Shown here: one piece after another, positions 37,009-45,267 of the stretch
How the letters are laid out: each line of letters opens with the position of its first letter
How positions within the stretch are numbered: position 1 is the stretch's first letter
Assembly (NCBI RefSeq): GCF_010211765.1
Contig: NZ_PDWO01000011.1
Coordinates: forward strand, 62,001 to 126,000
Direction of reading: 5' to 3'
Origin: Pseudoxanthomonas kaohsiungensis
GTDB lineage: Bacteria > Pseudomonadota > Gammaproteobacteria > Xanthomonadales > Xanthomonadaceae
DNA: 64,000 nucleotides
Notes under the pieces: generated by a model
What the model saw: only the letters and a program-made list of their open reading frames with translations
Database searches by the model: none
Told to the model about the DNA's origin: nothing
Translations under genes and position numbers: made by a program

Positions 37009-37072
37009 ACCCGCGCGCGCCGCCGCCCGGGATCCCGGCCGCCGCCCCCGCCGGCGCTGCTAGCATTCGCCC

Positions 37073-38122
37073 ATGGATTCCCTGACCCAGATTCTGCTCG
37101 GCGGTGCCATCGCCGCCGCCGTCGCCCCCGCCCGCCACCGCCGTGCCGCCCTGCTCGCAGGCGCCGCGCTGGGTACCCTGCCGGACCTGGATTCGCTGCC
37201 GATCATGCTCTTCAGCGACGATCCGGTGACGCTGATGACCGTGCACCGCAGTTTCAGCCACTCGCTGTTCGTTCTGCCCCTGGTGGGGTGGCTGGTGTGG
37301 TGGCTGTTCCTGCGCTTCGGCCAGGGTCGGGTGGCCGAAGCGCCGCGCCGCTGGTTCTGGGCGATCCAGCTGGCGCTGGCGACCCATCCGCTGCTGGATG
37401 CCTTCACCGTGTACGGCACGCAGCTGTGGTGGCCGCTGCCGGTCGCGCCGACGATGTGGTCGAGCGTGTTCATCATCGATCCGGGCTACACGCTGTGGTT
37501 GCTGCTTGCGTGCGTGGTGGCCTGGTTCGCGCGCGAACGCGTCCTCGCCCAGCGTGCGCTGGTGTTCGGCCTGGCGCTGAGCAGCGCGTACCTGGGCTGG
37601 TCGCTGATCGCCAAGGGCATGGTCGAGCGCGAGGCCCAGCGCAGCCTGGCGGCGCTCGGCCTGGGCGATGCGCCGCGGTTCTCGGTGCCGATGCCGTTCA
37701 ACACGTTGTTATGGCGCGTGGTGGCGATGACGCCCGACGGATTCGTCGAAGGCGAACGTTCGCTGTGGGCCGATCGCGGTCCGATGGAGTTCCGCGGCTA
37801 CGCCTCCAACACCCAGGCGCTGGCCGAGGCACGCGACCTGCCGGCCGTTCGCCGGCTGGCCTGGTTCAACCGCGGCTTCATGAAGGCCCGCGAGCGCGAT
37901 GGCCGGCTCGAACTGAGCGACCTGCGGATGGGAGCCGAACCGGACTACTCGTTCGTCTTCGTGGTCGCACGGCGCGACGCCGGCGCCTGGCAACCGGTCG
38001 CGCCCGAGCAGCTACGCCCGCCGTGGGAGGCCCGGCGCCGGCTGGGCACGATGTGGCACCGCATCTGGAACAGCCCGACCGTCGCCGTCGTGCCCGGTCC
38101 GCACGCCCGGGCCGACGACTGA
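37073..38122 (+). CDS. Membrane-bound metal-dependent hydrolase, YdjM/DUF457 family
   Basis: 349 aa. MDSLTQILLGGAIAAAVAPA, then the family metal ligands: ALLAGAALGTLPDLDSLP (Asp), VHRSFSHSLF (two His), LALATHPLLDAFTVYG (His, Asp). Four or five TM helices follow, ending near residue 190, and then a soluble C-terminal domain (MTPDGFVEGERSLWADRGPM, then DLRMGAEPDYSFVFVV) probably in the periplasm. E. coli YdjM is SOS-induced; I see no LexA box here. The enzymatic substrate is unknown. Confidence 0.88.
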   Translation: MDSLTQILLGGAIAAAVAPARHRRAALLAGAALGTLPDLDSLPIMLFSDDPVTLMTVHRSFSHSLFVLPLVGWLVWWLFLRFGQGRVAEAPRRWFWAIQLALATHPLLDAFTVYGTQLWWPLPVAPTMWSSVFIIDPGYTLWLLLACVVAWFARERVLAQRALVFGLALSSAYLGWSLIAKGMVEREAQRSLAALGLGDAPRFSVPMPFNTLLWRVVAMTPDGFVEGERSLWADRGPMEFRGYASNTQALAEARDLPAVRRLAWFNRGFMKARERDGRLELSDLRMGAEPDYSFVFVVARRDAGAWQPVAPEQLRPPWEARRRLGTMWHRIWNSPTVAVVPGPHARADD

Positions 38123-38133
38123 CGCAGGCGCAC

Positions 38134-38472
38134 TCAGCCTTCGCGCTGCCTGGCCTTTGCGGCCTCGGTGCGTGCGGCCAGCGCGGCCTGTTCGGCGACG
38201 CGGGCGCGCCGGACCTCGACGGCGGCGGCGACTTCGCCCTTCAGCAGGTACTTGTAACCATCTGCGCCGAGCGCGCTCTTGAGCTCGCGCTCCACCCGGT
38301 CGAAGACGATGCGGTACTCGGGATACGGGGTGCGGGCGCCGGCGACCATGCGGATATGGCGCTCGCTCACGCCGGTCTCGCGCGACAGGTCGGCGATGGT
38401 GGCGTCGTTGGCGAAGGCGGAAGGAGCGGCGGCCAGCGCGGCCGCGACAACGGCGATGCGTGCGAACAACAT
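38134..38472 (-). CDS. Small secreted protein with Lys/Ala/Glu-rich coiled-coil tail
   Basis: 112 aa from ATG 38472, preceded by an excellent ribosome-binding site AGGAGG. Signal peptide LFARIAVVAAALAAAPSAFA, then DATIADLSRETGVSERHIRM, a helix-turn-helix-like segment, and a C-terminal helix VRRARVAEQAALAARTEAAK. The HTH resemblance in an exported protein is odd; it may be chance. Function unknown. Convergent with the YdjM-like gene, ends 11 bp apart. Confidence 0.7.
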   Translation of the reverse strand: MLFARIAVVAAALAAAPSAFANDATIADLSRETGVSERHIRMVAGARTPYPEYRIVFDRVERELKSALGADGYKYLLKGEVAAAVEVRRARVAEQAALAARTEAAKARQREG

Positions 38473-38588
38473 GACTGCCTCCTGCGGGCGTTGGCCCATC
38501 GGGTGGCCGTGGGGTCGCCACGGGCCGGCGATTTCCGGCTCTGGCAGCGTCGCGCTACCGGCGCAAGCCGCACAGTGCCGAAGTGCAG

Positions 38589-38610
38589 GGTGACCCGAGT
38601 CACGTTTATT
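38589..38610 (-). promoter_or_regulatory. Candidate Clp/CRP box and promoter of the small secreted protein
   Basis: GGTGACCCGAGTCACG (38589-38604) keeps the perfect GTGA-N6-TCAC core of the CRP/Clp site. On the minus strand it is directly preceded by AATAAA (38610-38605), which with TTGCTT 17 bp further upstream forms a plausible promoter. The box would then overlap the transcription start, suggesting repression. The dusB stop is nearby at 38650. Confidence 0.45.
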
Positions 38611-38649
38611 CGAAGGACGGTTACATGAAGCAACCGTACGCACGCGCAA

Positions 38650-39648
38650 CTATGCGGCCGCGTGCAGCGCGGCCGGCACGCCAGCCTCGAGCGCGTCGAA
38701 GTACGCGGCCGTGAGCGCCAGTTGTTCCTGCGCTGTCTGCGCGCGATTGACCACGGCGCGGAAGGCGGCGTTCTCGGCGCGATCCCTGGCGTACCAGCCC
38801 AGGTGCTTGCGCGCGATCCGCACGCCCTGCTCCTCGCCGTAGAAGCCGTGCAGCGCCTGCAGGTGCGCGAGCAGGATGTCGCGCACCTGGCCGACGCCGG
38901 GGGGCGGCAGCAGCTGCCCCGTCGCCAGGTAATGCGCGACCTCGCCGAAGATCCACGGTCGTCCCTGCGCGGCCCGGCCGATCATCACCGCGTCGGCGCC
39001 GGTGTCCCGCAGGACCTGCGCGGCGCGCTGCGGAGAATCGATGTCGCCGTTGGCGATCACAGGCATCGATACATCGGCCTTGATCCGCGCGATAGTCGAG
39101 TACTCGGCCTGGCCGGTGTAATGCTGGTCGCGGGTACGGCCGTGCACCGTCAGTGCCTGGATGCCCGCGGCCTGCGCGATGCGCGCGATCGCCGGCGCGT
39201 TGCGGTGGTCGGCATCCCAGCCGGTGCGGATCTTCAACGTTACCGGCACGTCGACCGCGCCGACGACCGCTTCGAGGATGCGGCCCACCAGTGCCTCGTC
39301 GCGCATCAGCGCCGAGCCGGCCCAGGCGTTGCAGACCTTCTTCGCCGGGCATCCCATGTTGATGTCGACGATCTGCGCGCCATGGTCGACGTTGTAGCGC
39401 GCCGCCTCGGCCAGCAGTCTTGGCTCGGTGCCTGCGATCTGCACGCTGACCGGATCCGGTTCGCCGACATGGTCCATGCGCCGCAGCGACTTGGGCGTGT
39501 TCCAGAAGCGCGGATCGCTGATCGTCATTTCCGACACCGCCAGCCCGGCCCCCATCCGCTTGCACAGCAACCGGAACGGCTTGTCGGTGACCCCGGCCAT
39601 GGGCGCCAGGACCACGCGCGGTTCGATGCGGTAGGGACCGATCTGCAT
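38650..39648 (-). CDS. dusB: tRNA-dihydrouridine synthase B
   Basis: 332 aa FMN enzyme that reduces U17 in tRNA. Seen: IEPRVVLAPMAGVTDKPFRL, the catalytic cysteine in NMGCPAKKVCNAWAGSALM, VTLKIRTGWDADHRNAPAIA, LTVHGRTRDQHYTGQAEY, PVIANGDIDSPQRA, ADAVMIGRAAQGRPWIF. Start MQIGPYRIEP (39648) chosen by family length; the frame upstream overlaps the kinase gene. In enteric bacteria fis follows dusB; here no fis-like gene follows. Confidence 0.95.
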   Translation of the reverse strand: MQIGPYRIEPRVVLAPMAGVTDKPFRLLCKRMGAGLAVSEMTISDPRFWNTPKSLRRMDHVGEPDPVSVQIAGTEPRLLAEAARYNVDHGAQIVDINMGCPAKKVCNAWAGSALMRDEALVGRILEAVVGAVDVPVTLKIRTGWDADHRNAPAIARIAQAAGIQALTVHGRTRDQHYTGQAEYSTIARIKADVSMPVIANGDIDSPQRAAQVLRDTGADAVMIGRAAQGRPWIFGEVAHYLATGQLLPPPGVGQVRDILLAHLQALHGFYGEEQGVRIARKHLGWYARDRAENAAFRAVVNRAQTAQEQLALTAAYFDALEAGVPAALHAAA

Positions 39649-39664
39649 GGCGGCCGCGGTCCGG

Positions 39665-40630
39665 TCAGGCGCCGAAGCGCGCGGCGACCTCGTCATGCCG
39701 GGGCATCGCCGCGGCCGCGCCGGGATGCTCGGTGGACAGGGCGGCGAACCGGTTCGCGTAGCGCACGTGCACCGAGAAGGGCTCCGCCGGCGCGCGGGCC
39801 AGCGCGGTCGCCAGGGCGCCATTGAAGGCGTCGCCGGCGCCGGTGGTGTCGATCGCGGACACGCTTTCGGCGCCGATCCGGTAGTAGGGCTGGGCATCGC
39901 CGCGCAGCTGTTCCTCGGCGTGCGAGACGAACACGCCGACCGAGCCCAGCGTGATCACCACCGTGCCGTGCGGCAGCAGCTTGCGGCTCAGGCCATGGAG
40001 GGTGGCGCCGTCCAGCGTGGCCACCGCCTCGGGGTCGACGCGTTCGCCGACATGCCGTGCCAGCAGGGCGGCGAACTCGGTCTCGTTCGGGGTGAGCACG
40101 TCGGCGAGGCGCAGCAGGCCGATGCCGCTGGCCGCATTGGCCGGCGCCGGGTTGAGCACGGTGGTCACCCCCGCCTGGCGGGCCATCGCCAGTGCGGCCT
40201 CGATCGTCTCCACCGGCGATTCCAGCTGGGCCAGCAGGACCCGTGCGCCTTCCAGCAGCGCGGGATCGCCGGTGACGTGTTCGGCGCCCAGGGTGCCGTT
40301 GGCGCCGGCGCCGACCACGATGCTGTTGCGGCCGCGGGCATCGACATAGATGCCCGCCGTTCCGGTCGGCTGGTCGCTGGCCTCGGCGCGCAGGTCGATG
40401 CCGTCGGCCCGTGCGAGCTGGCGCGCCAGCGCGCCGCCGGCATCGTCGCCGAGCGCGCAGACGAAGGCGGTGGCGGCACCGGCGCGCGCCGCCGCCACGG
40501 CCTGGTTGAAGCCCTTGCCGCCCGGCCCGGTGCTGTACTGGCCGGCGATGGTCGCGCCCATCGCCGGCAGCTCGGCGCAGCGCCAGACATGGTCGACGTT
40601 GAAGGAGCCGACGACGATGACCGAATTCAT
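39665..40630 (-). CDS. rbsK: Ribokinase-like PfkB-family sugar kinase
   Basis: 321 aa. N-terminal MNSVIVVGSFNVDHVWRCAE, GGKGFNQAVAAARAGAATAF (substrate loop NQA), LNPAPANAASGIG, DVLTPNETEFAALL, and the PfkB signature DTTGAGDAFNGALATAL with catalytic Asp. The domain set is that of ribokinase, though other pentose or nucleoside kinases of the family cannot be excluded. Its position between dusB (16 bp away) and a nucleoside transporter supports a role in using the ribose of nucleosides. Confidence 0.88.
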   Translation of the reverse strand: MNSVIVVGSFNVDHVWRCAELPAMGATIAGQYSTGPGGKGFNQAVAAARAGAATAFVCALGDDAGGALARQLARADGIDLRAEASDQPTGTAGIYVDARGRNSIVVGAGANGTLGAEHVTGDPALLEGARVLLAQLESPVETIEAALAMARQAGVTTVLNPAPANAASGIGLLRLADVLTPNETEFAALLARHVGERVDPEAVATLDGATLHGLSRKLLPHGTVVITLGSVGVFVSHAEEQLRGDAQPYYRIGAESVSAIDTTGAGDAFNGALATALARAPAEPFSVHVRYANRFAALSTEHPGAAAAMPRHDEVAARFGA

Positions 40631-40714
40631 GGGACCTCGAGCGATGGGGATCAGAACGGGAAACGGAAATGGCGGGCCGGGTGGGCCCGGCGGAGGGCGC
40701 GGTGGGGCGACGGC

Positions 40715-42013
40715 TCAGCTGAAGTGGGTCAGCACGCCTGCGATCGTCGCGGTCATGAACGTGGCCACCGATCCGCCCAGCACCGCGCGCAGCCCGAAGC
40801 GCGCCAGGTCCTGGCGCCGTTCCGGGGCCAGGCCGCCGATGCCGCCGATCTGGATCGCGATGGAGCTGAAGTTGGCGAACCCGCACAGCGCGTAGGTCGC
40901 GATCAGGGTGGCTTCCGGGCCCAGCGCCACGCCCGGTACCTGGCCGTTGATGATGCTCGACAGCTGGCTGTAGGCGATGAACTCGTTGAGCACGATCTTC
41001 TGCCCGATCAGCGCGCCGACCGTGGTCGCGTCCGCCCACGGCGTGCCGATCACCCAGGCGATCGGCGCCAGCAGGTAACCGAGGATCGTCGACAGGCTGG
41101 TCGGCTGGCCGAGCGCGGCCGCCAGCCCGGTGACCTCGCCGAACCACTTGAGCGGCGCGTCGACCAGGGCGATCAGGGCGATGAAGGCCAGCAGCATCGC
41201 GCCGATGTTCAGGGCCAGGCGCAGGCCGTCGCCGGCGCCGGCGGCAGCGGCGTCGATCACGTTGGCGGTGGTCTTCTCGACCTCCATCTTCACCGTGCCC
41301 CGGGTCAGCGGCTCGCCGGTCTCCGGCACCAGGATCTTGGCGATCACCAGGGTAGCCGGCGCGGCCATGATGCTGGCCGCGAGCAGGTGCTTGGCGAAGA
41401 ACGCCTGCTGCTCCGGGTCGCCGCCGCCGAGCATGCCGACGTAGGCGGCCAGCACGCCGCCGGCGATGTGGGCCATGCCGCCGATCATCATGGTCAGCAG
41501 CTCGGACTGGGTCATCTTGGCGATATAGGGGCGCACGGTCAGCGGCGCCTCGGTCTGGCCGATGAACACGCTGGCGCAGACGCTGGTGGTCTCGGCACCG
41601 GACACCCGCATCACCTTGGTGATCGCCCAGGCCATGCCGCGCACGATCGCCTGCATCACCCCCAGGTGGTAGAGCACGCCCATCAGCGCCGAGAAGAAGA
41701 TGATCGTCGGCAACACCTGGAAGGCGAAGATGAAGCCGTTCTTCTCCAGGTCCATCAGGCTGCCGAAGATGAAGTTCGAGCCTTCGGCGACGAAGCCCAG
41801 GATGCGGACGAAGCCGTGGCTGAGCCAGTCGAAGACCTCGCGCCCGCCCGGCACCAGCAGCACGACCGCCGCGAAGGCGATCTGCAGGACCAGCCCGGTG
41901 GCGACCAGCTTCCAGTCCACCGCACGGCGGTTGTTCGAGAACAGCCAGACGATGCCGATGAGCACGGCCAACCCGAACAGGCCGAAACCGATCCGACCCA
42001 GTGCCTCGAACAT
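40715..42013 (-). CDS. NupC-type concentrative nucleoside transporter (CNT family)
   Basis: 432 aa, about ten hydrophobic spans. Family segments: FQVLPTIIFFSALMGVLYHL, ICASVFIGQTEAPL-like VCASVFIGQTEAPLTVRPYI, GGMAHIAGGVLAAYVGMLG, AASIMAAPATLVIAKIL and the C-terminal YALCGFANFSSIAIQIGGIG. The GQTEAPL and GFANFSS boxes are the nucleoside- and cation-binding hairpins. It imports nucleosides with sodium or protons. Downstream ribokinase-like gene is 84 bp away on the same strand. An AT-rich patch (TTAAATAATT) 15 bp upstream of the ATG is unusual for this GC-rich region and may hold the promoter. Confidence 0.95.
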   Translation of the reverse strand: MFEALGRIGFGLFGLAVLIGIVWLFSNNRRAVDWKLVATGLVLQIAFAAVVLLVPGGREVFDWLSHGFVRILGFVAEGSNFIFGSLMDLEKNGFIFAFQVLPTIIFFSALMGVLYHLGVMQAIVRGMAWAITKVMRVSGAETTSVCASVFIGQTEAPLTVRPYIAKMTQSELLTMMIGGMAHIAGGVLAAYVGMLGGGDPEQQAFFAKHLLAASIMAAPATLVIAKILVPETGEPLTRGTVKMEVEKTTANVIDAAAAGAGDGLRLALNIGAMLLAFIALIALVDAPLKWFGEVTGLAAALGQPTSLSTILGYLLAPIAWVIGTPWADATTVGALIGQKIVLNEFIAYSQLSSIINGQVPGVALGPEATLIATYALCGFANFSSIAIQIGGIGGLAPERRQDLARFGLRAVLGGSVATFMTATIAGVLTHFS

Positions 42014-42140
42014 GGAATTCCCTGCGGATGTTAAATAATTGCGAAAGCCTAGCAGGTCGGAAGCGACGACGCCCGGCGCCGCGGTCGCCTGAACCGGATT
42101 CAGACTCCGGCTCGGTCGATGACGGGCGATCGCGCGGCCA

Positions 42141-42165
42141 GTCCCCGGTCCGCGTGGCCGGGGAC
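42141..42165. promoter_or_regulatory. Perfect inverted repeat between the nucleoside transporter and aldo/keto reductase
   Basis: GTCCCCGG and CCGGGGAC, 8-bp perfect arms with a 9-bp spacer, 49 bp upstream of the reductase start. No T-run, so not a standard terminator; could be an operator. A TACACT (42181-42186) downstream may be the -10. Confidence 0.35.
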
Positions 42166-42213
42166 CGCCGGGCCGGCGCTTACACTGGCTCCCTTCCTTC
42201 CGGAGATCCGTCC

Positions 42214-43188
42214 ATGCAATACCGCCGCCTCGGCGCCTCGGGCCTGCAGCTGTCGGCCCTGTCCTTCGGCGCCTGGATGACCTTCGGCCGCCAGGTCGGG
42301 CGTGGCCAGGCGCGGGAGCTCATCGCCGCCGCCTGGGACCACGGGATCAACTTCTTCGACAATGCCGAGGCCTATGCCAATGGCGAGGCTGAACGCGTGA
42401 TGGGCGACGTGATCGCCGACCTGCGCCTGCCGCGCGATGGTTTCTGCGTGTCCAGCAAGGTGTTCTTCGGCGCGGTGGAGGATCCCCGCCCCACCCAGCG
42501 CGGCCTGTCGCGCAAGCACGTGGTCGAGGCCTGCCATGCCGCGCTCCGGCGCCTGCGGGTCGAGCACCTGGACCTCTATTACTGCCATCGCCCCGATCCG
42601 GACACGCCGGTGGAAGAGACCGTCGCGGCGATGGACCTGCTCGTCCGCCAGGGCAAGGTCCTGTACTGGGGCACGTCGGAATGGCCGGAAGCGCTGATCC
42701 GCGATGCCGCCCGGTTCGCACGCGCCAACCAGCTGGCCGGCCCGAGCATGGAGCAGCCGCAGTACAACCTGCTGCACCGCGAACGGGTCGAGCTCGAGTA
42801 CGCCTCTCTCTACTCCGAACTCGGGCTGGGCACGACCACCTGGTCGCCACTGGCATCGGGTCTGCTCACCGGGAAGTACGCCAGCGGCATCGAGCGGGAA
42901 GGCCGGCTGGCCCAGGCCGACGCCGGATGGCTGCAGCGGCTGGTCGTCGGGCACAGTGAGGAACGCCGGCTGGATCGCGCGCAGCGCTTCGTGGAGGTCG
43001 CCGCCGAACTCGGCGAACGGCCGGCACCGCTGGCGATCGCCTGGTGCCTGCGCAATCCGCACGTGAGCAGCGTGATCCTGGGCGCGAGCACCACGGCACA
43101 GCTGCTGGAGAACCTCCGCGCGCTGGAGCTGGCAGGCAAGTACGACGAACCGGTCTGGCGACGGCTGGAGGTCGCTGCGGCGGTGTGA
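42214..43188 (+). CDS. Aldo/keto reductase, Kv-beta/YghZ-like
   Basis: 324 aa NADPH-dependent TIM barrel, start ATG 42214 with CGGAG upstream. MQYRRLGASGLQLSALSFGA; the catalytic tetrad is visible as D and Y in FFDNAEAYANGEAERVMGDV, K in VSSKVFFG and H in LYYCHRPDPDTPVEET. Further SMEQPQYNLLHRERVE, TTWSPLASGLLTGKYASG, and the cofactor phosphate site SSVILGASTTAQLLENL. This resembles the potassium-channel beta subunit group, which reduces aldehydes such as methylglyoxal. An upstream frame to 42001 shows no similarity. Physiological substrate not known. Confidence 0.93.
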   Translation: MQYRRLGASGLQLSALSFGAWMTFGRQVGRGQARELIAAAWDHGINFFDNAEAYANGEAERVMGDVIADLRLPRDGFCVSSKVFFGAVEDPRPTQRGLSRKHVVEACHAALRRLRVEHLDLYYCHRPDPDTPVEETVAAMDLLVRQGKVLYWGTSEWPEALIRDAARFARANQLAGPSMEQPQYNLLHRERVELEYASLYSELGLGTTTWSPLASGLLTGKYASGIEREGRLAQADAGWLQRLVVGHSEERRLDRAQRFVEVAAELGERPAPLAIAWCLRNPHVSSVILGASTTAQLLENLRALELAGKYDEPVWRRLEVAAAV

Positions 43189-43273
43189 ACGCAGGCCGCC
43201 GCGGCGGCCGGGCGTGTCGGCCGGCGGCGCCGACCAGCGCTCGCGGGAGGGCAGGCGTCCGCTGTCGTGCCGC

Positions 43274-43302
43274 TTGACACGTGAATGCGAATAATTATCA
43301 TT
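43274..43302 (+). promoter_or_regulatory. Fur-regulated hemP promoter
   Basis: A consensus -35 TTGACA (43274-43279), 16-bp spacer and -10 TATCAT (43296-43301). Overlapping it, AATGCGAATAATTATCATT (43284-43302) is a 19-bp inverted repeat very close to the Fur box. Iron-loaded Fur should block RNA polymerase here, so hemP is expected to be induced under iron limitation. Confidence 0.85.
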
Positions 43303-43338
43303 AACCGTGTTCCACGTCCCTTACCGCTGGAGCCCGCC

Positions 43339-43530
43339 ATGAACGTGCATCGCCTGACCCTGTCGCGTGTCGAACCCGCCCGCACCCCCGCGCCGGCGCT
43401 CTACCCCAATGAGGTCGTGCTGGGCAGCGAAGAGTTGCTCAACGGCCGCCGCGAAATCCTGATCCGCCATGGCGACAAGCTCTACCGCCTGCGCCACACC
43501 AGCAACGACAAGCTGATCCTGACGAAGTAG
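43339..43530 (+). CDS. hemP: Hemin uptake protein HemP
   Basis: 63 aa from ATG 43339, with CTGGAG 6-8 bases upstream. Family core: VVLGSEELLNGRREILIRHG and DKLYRLRHTSNDKLILTK. HemP is a small cytosolic beta-sheet protein that accompanies haem uptake genes and in some bacteria acts as a transcriptional activator of hmuR. Here no haem receptor gene follows; the next gene is an SPFH protein 234 bp on. The Fur box upstream agrees with an iron role. The frame could begin at 43285 but that start lies inside the promoter. Confidence 0.92.
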   Translation: MNVHRLTLSRVEPARTPAPALYPNEVVLGSEELLNGRREILIRHGDKLYRLRHTSNDKLILTK

Positions 43531-43691
43531 CGCAGCCGGCTTCCGGAAGCGCGCGCTGCGGGTTTGGACGCACCTGCCAGCGCCGCTGGCCCGGATCGCG
43601 CACGGGCACGCCCGCGACCGACGTCGCGGGCGCTAGCGCAGCGACGATGTCGCAGCCGCTGCCTCCTGCATGCGCGCGCTGGCGGACCGCG

Positions 43692-43719
43692 TTGTCCGGC
43701 CCTGCAACGTGCCTATACT
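43692..43719 (+). promoter_or_regulatory. Promoter of the SPFH-NfeD operon
   Basis: TTGTCC (43692-43697), 16-bp spacer, TATACT (43714-43719). Start expected near 43726, about 40 bases before the SPFH start codon and its GGGAG. The rest of the 234-bp gap after hemP shows only GC-rich inverted repeats such as CCCGCGAC/GTCGCGGG around 43610. Confidence 0.65.
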
Positions 43720-43764
43720 GGTCTCCGGACTTGGGAGAGGCCGCGCGCGGCCGGGAGCAGGGGG

Positions 43765-44730
43765 ATGATGTCATCGGGTTTTCTGGCGATGGTGCTGCTG
43801 GTCGCCGGCGTGATCGTGCTGTTCAAGACGGTGCGCATGGTGCCGCAGGGCTACGAATGGACCGTCGAGCGGTTCGGCAAGTACACCCATACCCTCGATC
43901 CGGGCCTGCACTTCCTGATCCCGATCATCTACGGCGTCGGCCGCAAGGTGAACATGATGGAGCAGGTGCTGGACGTGCCCAGCCAGGAAGTCATCACCAA
44001 GGACAACGCGGTGGTCCGCGTGGACGGGGTGGTGTTCTTCCAGGTGCTGGACGCGGCCAAGGCCGCCTACGAAGTCGCCACCCTGGAAGTGGCGATGATC
44101 GCCCTGGTGCAGACCAACATCCGCACCGTGATCGGTTCGATGGACCTGGACGAGTCGCTGTCCAACCGCGAGCGGATCAACGCCCAGCTGCTCAACGTGG
44201 TCGACCATGCGACCAATCCGTGGGGCATCAAGGTCACCCGGATCGAGATCCGCGACATCCAGCCGCCGCGCGACCTGGTCGACTCGATGGCCCGGCAGAT
44301 GAAGGCCGAGCGCGATCGCCGCGCGGTGATCTTGGAGGCCGAGGGCCACCGCTCCTCGGAGATCCTGCGCGCCGAGGGCGACAAGCAGGCCGCGATCCTG
44401 CAGGCCGAGGGCCAGAAGGAGGCCGCATTCCGCGAAGCAGAGGCCCGCGAGCGCCTGGCCGAGGCCGAAGCCAAGGCGACGCAGATGGTGTCCGAGGCGA
44501 TCGCCAACGGCGACGTCCAGGCCATCAACTACTTCGTCGCCCAGAAGTACGTGGAGGCGTTCAAGGAACTGGCCACCGCGCCGAACCAGAAGTTCGTGCT
44601 GATGCCGATGGAGGCCAGCGGCGTGATCGGTTCGATCGCCGGCATCGCCGAGCTGGCGCGCGAGGCGCTGTCCGACCAACAGCGCAAGGCGGGGGTCCCG
44701 CGCCAGCCGCCGCCGAAGCTGGGAGCCTGA
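43765..44730 (+). CDS. SPFH/band-7 membrane protein (stomatin/QmcA type)
   Basis: 321 aa from ATG 43765 (or the next codon, 43768). One N-terminal TM (SGFLAMVLLVAGVIVLFKTV), then the SPFH domain: RMVPQGYEWTVERFGKYTHT, LDPGLHFLIPIIYGVGRKVN, MEQVLDVPSQEVITKDNAVV, IGSMDLDESLSNRERINAQL, VTRIEIRDIQPPRDLVDSMA. A long Ala/Glu/Gln-rich coiled coil (about 215-275) and a conserved end PNQKFVLMPMEASGVIGSI follow. These proteins form membrane microdomain cages with proteases or NfeD partners. The NfeD-like gene starts 3 bp after its stop. Confidence 0.93.
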   Translation: MMSSGFLAMVLLVAGVIVLFKTVRMVPQGYEWTVERFGKYTHTLDPGLHFLIPIIYGVGRKVNMMEQVLDVPSQEVITKDNAVVRVDGVVFFQVLDAAKAAYEVATLEVAMIALVQTNIRTVIGSMDLDESLSNRERINAQLLNVVDHATNPWGIKVTRIEIRDIQPPRDLVDSMARQMKAERDRRAVILEAEGHRSSEILRAEGDKQAAILQAEGQKEAAFREAEARERLAEAEAKATQMVSEAIANGDVQAINYFVAQKYVEAFKELATAPNQKFVLMPMEASGVIGSIAGIAELAREALSDQQRKAGVPRQPPPKLGA

Positions 44731-44733
44731 GCC

Positions 44734-45165
44734 ATGCGCGTCGACGTGGTGGGATGGGCGGCGCTGGCGCTGCTGCTGATCGCGGCCGAGACCCTGGCGC
44801 CCGGCGCCTTCATGCTGTGGATGGGCTTCGCCGCGGTTGCGGTTTTCGTGGCGGTGCTGCTGGTGCCGGGCATCCCGGTGCTGGCGCAGGTGGCCGCGTT
44901 CGTGGTGCTCAGCTTCGTCTCGATCCAGGTCTACCGGAAGTGGTTCCGCAAGGCCGCGCGCGCGAGCGACCAGCCGCTGCTCAACCGCCGGGCCGAACAG
45001 GCCATCGGCCTGGTCGCGCCACTGGAACAGGCCATCGTCGGCGGGCGCGGGCGGATCAAGCTGGGCGACGCTTTCTGGGTGGTGGAAGGCCCGGAGCTGC
45101 CCGCCGGCACCGCGGTGCGCGTCGTCGCGGTCAACGGCATGGTGCTGAAGGTCCAGGAAGCCTGA
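44734..45165 (+). CDS. NfeD family membrane protein
   Basis: 143 aa. Two or three TM helices in the first 75 residues (WAALALLLIAAETLAPGAFM, AVAVFVAVLLVPGIPVLAQV) and a C-terminal OB-fold NfeD-C domain (AIGLVAPLEQAIVGGRGRIK, LPAGTAVRVVAVNGMVLKV). This is the short NfeD form without the serine protease domain. The pairing with an SPFH gene is conserved across bacteria and implies a complex in membrane quality control. Confidence 0.92.
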   Translation: MRVDVVGWAALALLLIAAETLAPGAFMLWMGFAAVAVFVAVLLVPGIPVLAQVAAFVVLSFVSIQVYRKWFRKAARASDQPLLNRRAEQAIGLVAPLEQAIVGGRGRIKLGDAFWVVEGPELPAGTAVRVVAVNGMVLKVQEA

Positions 45166-45232
45166 TCGCGGCACGCCGGCCGGGAGCCAGCCCGCCGCGC
45201 CCGGCATTTGGTTCCGGGTGAAAGGACTCTGG

Positions 45233-45267
45233 GATAATGGCGGTCTTTCCTCCGGTGCGAGACCGCC
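45233..45267 (+). promoter_or_regulatory. gcvT -10 box and inverted repeat abutting the start codon
   Basis: GATAAT (45233-45238) is a good -10; no clear -35 precedes it. Directly after it, GGCGGTCT (45239-45246) and AGACCGCC (45260-45267) form a perfect 8-bp inverted repeat with a 13-bp spacer that ends at the base before the gcvT ATG. The predicted transcription start (about 45245) falls inside the left arm, so a DNA operator is more likely than an RNA hairpin. No good Shine-Dalgarno is visible. Confidence 0.5.

Noticed and set aside
45166-45267. Glycine riboswitch upstream of gcvT
   Set aside because: Only about 100 bp separate nfeD and gcvT, the -10 is 30 bp from the ATG, and none of the conserved glycine aptamer core is visible.
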